Shown: positions 56,515-64,000 of the stretch, one piece after another
How positions within the stretch are numbered: the first letter of the stretch is position 1
Layout of the letters: every line of letters begins with the position of its first letter
NCBI GenBank assembly: GCA_014843695.1
Contig: CM026404.1
Span: 81,637,541 to 81,701,540 of the forward strand
Direction: 5' to 3'
DNA: 64,000 nucleotides
DNA from: Archivesica marissinica
Taxonomy: Eukaryota; Mollusca; Bivalvia; Venerida; Vesicomyidae
The notes under the pieces: model-generated
The model's database searches: none
The model's input: only the letters and a program-made list of their open reading frames with translations
What the model was told of the DNA's origin: nothing
Made by a program: the position numbers and the translations under genes

Positions 56515-56680
56515 AGAGACCTCGGTCAGCTACTGCCTACTGACTACTCTCTAATAGTATGTAGGACCTCTTAAGTTGTTTCCTCTGTTTTATCGTTGTT
56601 TCCTGTGCATACCATGCTTTCAATAGTCTTCCACTTTCTCGTATTAGTAAATTTCGAAGAAACAATTAGATTTCGAGGGC
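56515..56680. repeat. Dispersed repeat, copy 2 of 2
   Basis: Resembles 44,580-44,745; shared blocks include TCAGCTACTGCC, TTTCCTCTGTTTTATCGTTG, TTTCCTGTGCA and TAAATTTCG. Confidence 0.55.
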
Positions 56681-56783
56681 ACATACTATGTCATAGATAT
56701 ATAGTCTACATTGTAATACGTCACTCATACGTCACCCATACCTCACCCATTCATGCACCACTGTCCACGGTTAATGTTTAAAT

Positions 56784-56880
56784 GTGGAAGTCGTGCTAGC
56801 GGTGTGATCTCGAGAAGCGATTAATCGAACGTTGTAAAAACTTATTTCGCAATCGAGCTACAATAAATTTGTAACAACTA
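56784..56880 (+). repeat. SINE family B with large internal deletion
   Basis: The first bases of the head (GTGGAAGTCGTGCTAGCG) are joined to the 3' domain (GTGATCTCGAGAAGCGATTA, then the TTTCGCAATCGAGCTACAAT block and AAATTTGTAACAAC). About 130 internal bases are missing. Confidence 0.75.
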
Positions 56881-56974
56881 TTGTTTACATATATAACATA
56901 TACATTCATAATAACATATATATTATATCAATATGCATCTTTTACTTGTACATATTTATAATTGTTATACCTCT

Positions 56975-57125
56975 CAATGTCTCCTGACAATGTCTCAAAT
57001 TTGAACAGCCTCACTCGGAACAAAATCAAGCTACTCGGACGTTACCATTTAATTTCAATGTGATTTTTTTGTTATACCGCCATCTTGTTTTCATGTAATC
57101 TCGACGAATGTTTTGTTGAATAATT
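56975..57125 (+). repeat. Dispersed repeat of ~150 bp, copy 2 of 2
   Basis: Matches 22,722-22,875, the repeat just upstream of the 43-bp satellite. Here it is not followed by satellite units. Confidence 0.75.
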
Positions 57126-57373
57126 ATTCTGATGTGTTGTATTGATACTTTCTACATAGCGTAATATTCCTAACCATTAGTAACTGATACAGACAAAAGG
57201 AATGCATTAGTCATTGCAGGTTTTATAATGACACTGGAAATAAAACAAGAGGCTGTATTTTCCATCACCTCTGTTCGAATGTTGAAAAAACCTGACTGTT
57301 ATAAGTTGCTATTGAATAGTCCAAAGCTTTTGATTCATTTAAATGCTGATTGATAGATATAGTGTTAGCCATC

Positions 57374-57516
57374 CAGGGAATGCATAATCGTATATTTCAT
57401 ACTCCAGGGGTAGTCGTAAATGATAATGTTGGTGTCAGACATTAGCAGGGAATGCATGATCGCAGCATGTTTCATATCACCAGGGGCAGTCGTAAATGAT
57501 ATGTTGGTGGCAGTAG
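57374..57516. repeat. 72-bp tandem duplication, 2 copies
   Basis: CAGGGAATGCATAATCG, CCAGGGGTAGTCGTAAATGA and TGTTGGTGTCAG recur after 72 bases as CAGGGAATGCATGATCG, CCAGGGGCAGTCGTAAATGA and TGTTGGTGGCAG. Confidence 0.8.
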
Positions 57517-57714
57517 CAGTAGAAGTGTGATATGAACTATGTTGTTGTCTAGCCATTACTGATGGATGCATGTACGTTTGTACTCATTGTTACCATGTTG
57601 GGACGTGTTTGATGTTTTACGTGTGATGTTTACTGTACAACTTCCACGCCACAATACATTTCATGTTAACTTCAGAGATCCATTGATTAGCCATGCACTG
57701 CAATATTTATTCTT

Positions 57715-58300
57715 TATTTCAGTCTCCTTAGTTTAGTCATATTTCATTGCATTCATTCTATATATACATTGTACAATACAAGACAAATGAACAAATTATA
57801 TAAGTGAGCATAATATACGACTCGTGACATTGCTTGTACAAGGATTGTCAATATATGTTGATACAAATGTGTTGAGCCAGAAGTTTTAACAACATTAGTT
57901 ACGGCCCTCCCCAAATAAAATATACACAACAAATTATCGTGGCAAAGTACAACACCATTCATTATAAAAGAATTATAAGAGACTAATCTAATCACAGATA
58001 ATCAAACTATCACACTCTACTGACATATTATTATATTTACATATTAAAATCGAGGAACAGTCATTAATTGTAAATTAAACACTAACACCAGACATGTTGA
58101 AATACGGAAATGGAAATAAACCACTAACACGCAATTAAGAAATGTTATCAGCCTCGATCAGATCGCGGATGAACTATTTAGCAGCTGTTTCTCGGAATGG
58201 ATAAGAGACACAAAATTAATAAAACAAATGGATACATTATTTACATCAATAAAAAGAGCGTCTTTGAAGAATATAAAAACAGGTTTTAGCCACAATTCTA
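57715..58300 (-). repeat. Dispersed ~600-bp repeat, fullest copy
   Basis: On the minus strand it runs from AAAACCTGTTTTTATATTCT through GAGAAACAGCTGCTAA, GATTAGATTAGTCTCTTATA, GGAGGGCCGTAACTAATG and GTTCATTTGTCTTG, ending AATGAAATATGACTAAACTA and GAGACTGAAATAAAGAATAA. Other copies are at 21,045-21,475 (internally deleted), 50,815-51,285, 20,265-20,505 and, as terminal fragments, about 52,205-52,310 and 61,585-61,680. Copies share a 3' end but differ in 5' extent, as expected of a retrotransposon. An 80-codon frame (57,753-57,995) includes GRAVTNVVKTSGSTHL. Identity unknown. Confidence 0.72.
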
Positions 58301-58312
58301 ATCAGAGGTATG

Positions 58313-58452
58313 CACATAAAAGAACCAGAGAAGACTCTGGAATAGGTATATGTCTGTATCATTGCACTATCCATCAATAATCTAAAATGACTAATCTCTT
58401 CAGGAGGCGTCGTTCATTTGGGCAACCGGTAGGGATGATAAATAAACGTAAA
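58313..58452 (+). repeat. SINE family C, 5'-truncated
   Basis: ATAAAAGAACCAGAGAAGAC through GATAAATAAACGTAAA. It is the duplicate of 47,030-47,166; the duplication breakpoint lies inside this SINE. Confidence 0.82.
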
Positions 58453-58769
58453 TTTTATATGCAGTAATTTTGGTCGACATCTTCTCACTGAGTCAGCATG
58501 CATGCCTGTCAGATTCCGACTTTGACGTTTTATGACTTCTAAGGTCTAACTAGTTTCTAAGATTTAACATCTAAGTTCTAATTATAAATTTCTATCTCAA
58601 AACTACGGAAGCATCTGAAAGACTGTTAAAAACAACCAACGTGTGGACACTATTTATACTAAGAATAACTATGGCATGATTTACTGTTAAGCAAACACTT
58701 CTAAGATCTAACTCCTAGTTTCTAAGAATTAACATCTAAGACAAAACGGCCCCAATAGGCTTCCGTACG

Positions 58770-58995
58770 ACTGTCCATCTATTAATTGTGTAGGAAGATC
58801 ACAGGTCCCCCTCTTAGGAACTGGAACATGTGTAGAACCACCAACCTTCCGCAAGCCAGTTGGGCTTAAGAGTTGTATCCAAAAAATGGGCTCCATTGAT
58901 GTGACTTTCTTGTTTGCTTTTATGGTTCCGTGTCGAGCCAACAGGTTAGGTCGCATGGCGACCCTCCAGCTATTATTGGTGGAGGTAGACTCCGG
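58770..58995 (-). repeat. SINE family E-like segments, unexpanded
   Basis: Same arrangement as 47,462-47,700, but the CTCCAGCTATTATTGGTGG segment occurs once, followed by GGATGCACCTTCCTGATG and unrelated sequence instead of an array. Confidence 0.65.
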
Positions 58996-59515
58996 ATGCA
59001 CCTTCCTGATGCACCTCATAGCAGTATTACAAACACAGTTGAACATTGTTGAAAAATATGCATTCTTATTTTTACTAGAATCGTCATTTTTCAGTAGCCT
59101 ATATTCGTAGCTCCAATTCTATGTAGGTAATCATAACGGCAAATGGAATTAATGCGAACACATCATTTTTAGCATGTTTTTGGATTAATAATGCTGACAC
59201 TCGCATACAGAGTAATCGTACCCCTCCCACACACAGACTCTTCACCTGTGAACTCATTTCTTCATGCTGCATGTCTATCACTAACCCAGTGTTTACACTG
59301 AGTGACGTAGGAGAACTATAAAACACTTAATTAACATACATTACCCGTGTTATATGTTCATTATTTTCATTAACAAGTGCCAACAAAATATCTTACATGA
59401 TTGATTGAACAGTTGTATGCGTTAATTTAATTAGAATCCAGGTGGAAGCCATCAGTACTAATATCTGTTTTATGTCGTAGTTTAGAAATTAATTGAAGAA
59501 TAACAACGCAGATTG

Positions 59516-59638
59516 ACCTATATAGCTATATTTACTGTATGTTTGGCACGAGTATTTGCACTATCGTGTAACTGTGACGGTCATGCATGCCGATGCAAGG
59601 CAATATTTCCTCAAGCGGTATCGTGAAGACCTAACTAT
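59516..59638. other. Copy-2-specific segment of ~123 bp
   Basis: Sequence GACCTATATAGC to CTAACTATT, absent from copy 1. ATT occurs at both edges, so either a deletion by microhomology in copy 1 or an insertion in copy 2 is possible. No repeat family is recognised. Confidence 0.6.
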
Positions 59639-59834
59639 TAGTAAGCCGATGTCGAACACGATAGCGGAAATCCAAAGAGATGACACTCGTTCAGTTAATG
59701 GTGATACAGAAGTAAAGAATAGCATTTCTTATAAAACTCCATGTTCGAGTGGCATTATACTTATATGATGTAAGCTATACTTGTAATGTGATTGTAAATA
59801 CCCTATGTACAATGATGAGATGTAAATAAAGATA

Positions 59835-59890
59835 GTGGCTGTCCGATTAGCTCAGTGGTTTGCGCGCTCACTTCTCACCAATGCAACCCG
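59835..59890 (+). repeat. SINE family A, head-only fragment (duplicate)
   Basis: Counterpart of 49,203-49,256, beginning GGCTGTCCGATTAGCTCAGT. Confidence 0.75.
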
Positions 59891-59984
59891 CTCTACCGCT
59901 CTAGCTGATATTGGTTGCTGAAAAGCCGGGTTCCTCTCCTAGCTTGTAGGCACCGATCGTGTCCAAGCCGGTTGTTTAGCTTGA

Positions 59985-60085
59985 TTTGTTGCAGAATGGT
60001 TACGGTCGTTGACTTCAATCAATTGTAGGTTCGAATCCATATGAGGTGTCGAAATTATTTCATGTGAGGAAGCTATCCAGATTGT
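59985..60085 (+). repeat. SINE family E-like head region (duplicate)
   Basis: Counterpart of 49,335-49,455, with B box TAGGTTCGAATCC and GGAAGCTATCCAG, leading into the 83-bp array. Confidence 0.65.
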
Positions 60086-60118
60086 GGCGGAGAACCACAT
60101 AGCTGTCTAGTCCCAGTC

Positions 60119-61423
60119 CAGTTAGCATCATCTGCTATGCTGGAAGCAACTACGAACGAAGGGCGTTGTGATATATACAACAGTTAACCTCATGAATTAG
60201 CCAATTAACATCATCTGATGAACTGGAAACAACCACGAACGAAGGGTTTTGTGATATATAGAACAGTTAACCTCATGAATTAGCCAATTAGCCTCATCTG
60301 GTGAACTGGAAGCAACCACGAGCGAAGGGCTTTGTGATATATACAACAGTTAACCTCATGAATTAGCCAATTAGCCTCATCTGGTGAACTGGAAGCAACC
60401 ACGAACGAATGGCGTTGTGATATATACAACAGTTAACCTCAGAAATGCGCCAATTAGCATCATCTGATGTCCTGAAAGCAACCACGAACGAAAGGCTTTG
60501 TGATATATACTACAGTTAACCTCAGTAATGTGCCAATTAGCCTCATCTGATGAACAGAAAGCAACCACGAACGAAGGGCTTTGTGATATATATAACAGGT
60601 AACCTCAGAAATGCGCCAATTAGCATCATCTGATGTCCTGGAAGCAACCACGAACGAAGGGCGTTTTGATATATACAACAGTTAACCTCAGTAATGTGCC
60701 AATTAGCCTCATCTGTTGTACTGGAAGCAACCACGAACGAAGAGCGTTGTAATATATACAACAGTTAACCTCAGAAATGCGCCAATTAGCATCATCTGAT
60801 GTCCTGGAAGCAACAACGAACGAAGGGCTTTGTGATATATACAACAGTTAACCTCAGAAATGCGCCAATTCGAATCATCTGATGAACTGGAAGCAACCAC
60901 GAACGAAGGGCTTTGTGATATATACAACAGTTACCCTCAGCCATGTGCCAATTATCCTCATCTGATGAACTGGAAGCAACCACGAACGAAGGGCTTTGTG
61001 ATATATACAACAGTTAACCTCAGTAATGTGCCAATTAGCCTCATCTGATGAACAGGAGGCAACCACGAACGAAGGGCTTTGTGATATATATAACAGTTAA
61101 CCTCAGAAATGCGCCAATTAATATCATCTGATGTCCTGGAAGCAACCTCGAACGAAGGGCGTTTTGATATATACAACAGTTAACCTCAGTAATGTGCCAA
61201 TTAGCCTCATCTGATGAACTGGAAGCAACCACGAACGAAGGGTTTTGTGACATATACAACAGTTAACCTAAAAAATGTGCCAATTAGCCTCATCTGTTGT
61301 ACTGGAAGCAACCACGAACGAAGGGCGTTGTAATATATACAACAGTTAACCTCAGAAATGCGCCAATTAGCATCATCTGATGTCCTGGAAGCAACAGCGA
61401 ACGAAGGGCTTTGTGATATATAA
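60119..61423. repeat. 83-bp minisatellite, about 16 copies
   Basis: Same unit as 49,480-50,125 but about twice as many copies. Two subtypes intermix: CATCATCTGATGTCCTGG and CCTCATCTGATGAACTGG. It ends abruptly at GATATATAAAATCAGG, joining directly to sequence that in copy 1 is 1.9 kb further on. Confidence 0.95.
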
Positions 61424-61534
61424 AATCAGGGTGCCTCCGGCCAAGTTGTTACTGTCCTTGACACCAACTCGCTTGCCCCTTACCACTGTATGTTCGAATC
61501 CCACCAAGGTGTCGAATTACTTCAAATGAGAGAG

Positions 61535-61830
61535 GTGGTCTCCGTGGCCCAGTGGTTATGGTCAATGATTTCATATCGCTTGCCCAGTAATTTTGCTTTT
61601 CCTTTGCTTTGTCATGATTATGTATATAATGTAAATGTCAAATAGCAAATAAAATATGATTAAACTAAACTTGCCACTCACAAGTATAGGTTCGATTCCA
61701 ACTGAGGGTATCGAATTATTTCATGTGCGGAAGCTATCCAGCTGACCTACGGAATGTCGGTGGTTCTACCAGGGTGTCCGTCCGTGCATGGAATCCTGCT
61801 CGGATGTCACTATATGTATTTCTCCACCAA
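61535..61830 (+). repeat. SINE family E with the same small insertion (duplicate)
   Basis: Counterpart of 52,165-52,469; the interrupting piece with AAATAGCAAATAAAATATGA is also present, so it predates the duplication. Confidence 0.75.
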
Positions 61831-61837
61831 TAACCAC

Positions 61838-62090
61838 AAGAGTTTAAAGTTTAAACTTTATTAATTTTACAACGATTGCGAAGCAAGTTTTAACAACTTA
61901 TATTAATCAATCTTGTTGGCGTGGATGAAAGCGTATACTTTTTATGTGGTCATTTGTGTGGGAGGAATCCGGAATCCCCGGAGAAAACCCACCTGTCCGA
62001 TCTGGCGACCACTGTACCATCTCACATACTTCCCGGTCCGAGGATCGAACCCAGGTTGCATTTGTGAGAACCACTGCGCTAATAGGACAG
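61838..62090 (-). repeat. SINE family A (duplicate, with a head deletion)
   Basis: Counterpart of the nested copy at 52,470-52,730. It has lost about 13 bases of the head (the GCGAGCGCGCTAA region) and gained CTTTT near 61,937. Confidence 0.88.
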
Positions 62091-62501
62091 CCCAATAAAC
62101 ACAAGAAAGACTACTATCAAATATGCTACATCATCCGCATGACGAGAACACATGTTCTACTTTGCTCCTCTTTAGGCAATCCGGACTTTAATCATAAATC
62201 CACGTGATGATAGTACTCATGGACTAGGGCTCTAGAATTTCACAAGAACGTATGTGAATATGCCTATGGCTCAGAACACCAAACCGTGGTTTATTCGCCG
62301 ATATACCACGACAAGACAAATAGTATTTCCTAATTATCCAATGTAATTATGATTGATTCAAAATTTCTAACGAATTTTACAAATGAACTTGAAGCATATG
62401 TTAAACTATGTATGCCATTTACCCATCTTCATTTTAGTTTAACTATTTCTGAGTAAGGTGTGGCATATGCTTCGTGCAATTTATCATCTGATTCCGTTAC
62501 A

Positions 62502-62785
62502 GACGGATCTGTAGTCCAGTAGTAACACGCTGGACTGGTAATCAAGGGATCGTAGGTTCGATCCCCCGTCTGACCATAAGAAAATGAACAGTCTTTCAGA
62601 TGGGACTTTAAGCCGAGGTCTCGTGTCGGTGCTTTACACCGTGCACGTAAAAGAACCATAGGCAACTCTGGAATGGGTCTCTGTCTGTATCATTGCACTA
62701 TCCTCCAGATATCTAAAATGACTAATCTCTTCAAGAGGTGTCGCTCATATGGTCAACCGGTAGCGACGATAAATAAACGTAAAAC
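62502..62785 (+). repeat. SINE family C, full length (duplicate)
   Basis: Counterpart of 53,102-53,384. Complete head, body and tail. Confidence 0.93.
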
Positions 62786-63064
62786 ATACATATTCTGATT
62801 CCGTCCATCAGTTCTGGAGAAGAAGTAGCCGTTGTATTGACACAATATCTGTTTGGCGTGTTCTTGAAATTAAAGGGATCAGATCGTTACTCTGACGCAT
62901 GCGCATAACGAAAGCATGGATGTGCATGGGTTATCCTGCTTACCCTTAACCCGCCAATCTCGACTAAAGTCGCTTTTGCAAACAACATGGAGCCAGATCA
63001 GACGGCACAGAACGTCTATAGTGATTGTTATTCGCATAGTGGAGCTAAATCACATGTCTGAATA

Positions 63065-63131
63065 GCAAACAACATAGATCATGATCAGACGCAGCGCTAC
63101 GCCGAGTCTGATCTCGAGCTATGTTGTTTGC
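63065..63131. repeat. Hairpin with 26-base arms (duplicate)
   Basis: Counterpart of 53,627-53,693. An extra related half-arm, GCAAACAACATGG followed by AGATCAGACG, lies just upstream at 62,978-63,003 in copy 2 only. Confidence 0.85.
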
Positions 63132-63397
63132 ACATGCCGTCCAATTGATTCGGCAGATTATGCATTGATAACTATGAGTATAAAATGTGTGTACCGATCT
63201 GTTTTCAATGATTGCGAAACAAATGATATACCACGTGATATACCGGAACGTCAGGGGAAGTAGCGCGACCGACTGGGGCTATGGATGCCCATCATCGAAC
63301 ATTCATTCCTATCAATATATGCAAGTGTGTGCTAAGATTACTCAAAACAGGGAGTACATACATACCACATTCAGTTATATGCTTGCATCTCCTGGCT

Positions 63398-63531
63398 GTG
63401 CTTTACACCGTACACGTAAAAGAAAAAAGGAGACTCTGGAATGTGTCTATGTCTGTATCATTGCACTATCCATCCACGTCAGAAGGCGTCGCTCAAATGG
63501 GAAACCTGTAGCGACGATAAATAAACGTAAA
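63398..63531 (+). repeat. SINE family C, 5'-truncated (duplicate)
   Basis: Counterpart of 53,960-54,102, with further small deletions in the body. Confidence 0.82.
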
Positions 63532-64000
63532 GCGCACACATACATATTTGCATTCATATGCTACATTGTACAATGCAAATTAATGTGTTATTTTGTCTCT
63601 TTTACCACTGTTCAGATAGGAAAGACGTTCTAATACATTTCTGACACGGATATAACTGTGATAGAATATCGTCTCGATTGCAAGGAAGTTCCTGCTATCG
63701 GGTTCGAAGAAAATATCCAATTAAGGTTTCTGTCTTACTGGTTGCATCGCAGAAAAACTGCATATACTTGTCCTAACATATTCTGGTATCATATTTGGTT
63801 TCGTTAGTGTCTCGCAAAACGAGCTCACATTCACGTTCGATAAGTGTTGACGGCCACCTATTGTCGCCTATAGTGTGCACACGTTTAGCAGGATAGCTAT
63901 CCGTAACGTGGACGAATCCGGCTCAAGCATGGTTCTAAACCACAGCAGCGACTGTAGGGAGCAAAGGTGTGTGAGTTCACGATGTTAATCATTCCGCGCC
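63532..64000. other. Duplicated intergenic sequence, no gene seen
   Basis: Matches 54,103-54,575; runs off the window. Confidence 0.45.

Larger units (their letters stand above)
58313..64000. repeat. Segmental duplication, copy 2 (runs to the window end)
   Basis: Direct-orientation match to 47,026-54,575. Offsets are ~11.3 kb at the start and ~9.4 kb after 61,423, the change reflecting indels. Copy 2 lacks the 45-bp array expansion and the 1.9-kb segment, but has a longer 83-bp array, an extra ~123 bases near 59,516-59,638 and ~60 extra bases near 62,965-63,030. Matching continues to the last base, so the true end lies outside. Confidence 0.92.

Noticed and set aside
49480..61423. CRISPR-like regular arrays (83-bp and 43-bp periods)
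   Set aside because: Units repeat over their whole length with no unique spacers, there are no cas-like genes, and the sequence is plainly animal.

Overview
This is a gene-poor, repeat-dominated stretch of an animal nuclear genome. It is AT-rich, has no operons or Shine-Dalgarno sites, and carries several tRNA-derived SINE families, a Tc1-type DNA transposon, a decayed non-LTR retrotransposon, foldback elements and very long tandem arrays. This mixture resembles lophotrochozoan genomes, most likely a marine mollusc (bivalve or gastropod). That placement is inference from repeat content only. No host protein-coding gene could be supported; most open frames lie in SINEs, minisatellites or random AT-rich sequence.

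Layout. 1-5,600: mostly featureless, with a tRNA-like repeat (3,597-3,870) and a foldback element (3,973-4,077). 5,608-7,120: a structurally complete Tc1-like transposon with perfect 24-bp terminal inverted repeats, TA flanks and an uninterrupted 337-aa DD34E transposase, the only intact gene seen. 7,123-22,900: SINEs of families I call A, B, C, D, E and F, a dispersed ~600-bp repeat, and an 18-bp minisatellite (21,640-22,195). 22,938-35,352: a 12.4-kb array of a 43-bp satellite (about 289 copies) with large internal duplications. 35,451-47,000: a 72-bp-arm palindrome beside the satellite, an 81-bp minisatellite, a second foldback, many SINEs, a ~500-bp TIR element split by a SINE, and a decayed LINE 3' end (42,070-43,072). 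47,026-54,575 and 58,313-64,000: two copies of a direct segmental duplication, differing by a 45-bp minisatellite expanded only in copy 1, an 83-bp array about twice as long in copy 2, and about 1.9 kb present only in copy 1. The spacer (54,576-58,312) holds a 91-bp minisatellite and more SINEs.

How the parts relate. SINE families A and B have different tRNA-like heads but share a near-identical ~45-bp 3' domain, which suggests a common LINE partner. Clear target-site duplications show several insertions and three nested insertions, giving a relative order of events. Three minisatellites of different period (45, 91 and 83 bp) start in or beside one SINE family (E), suggesting that this SINE repeatedly seeds tandem arrays. 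Family names are local labels, not database names.
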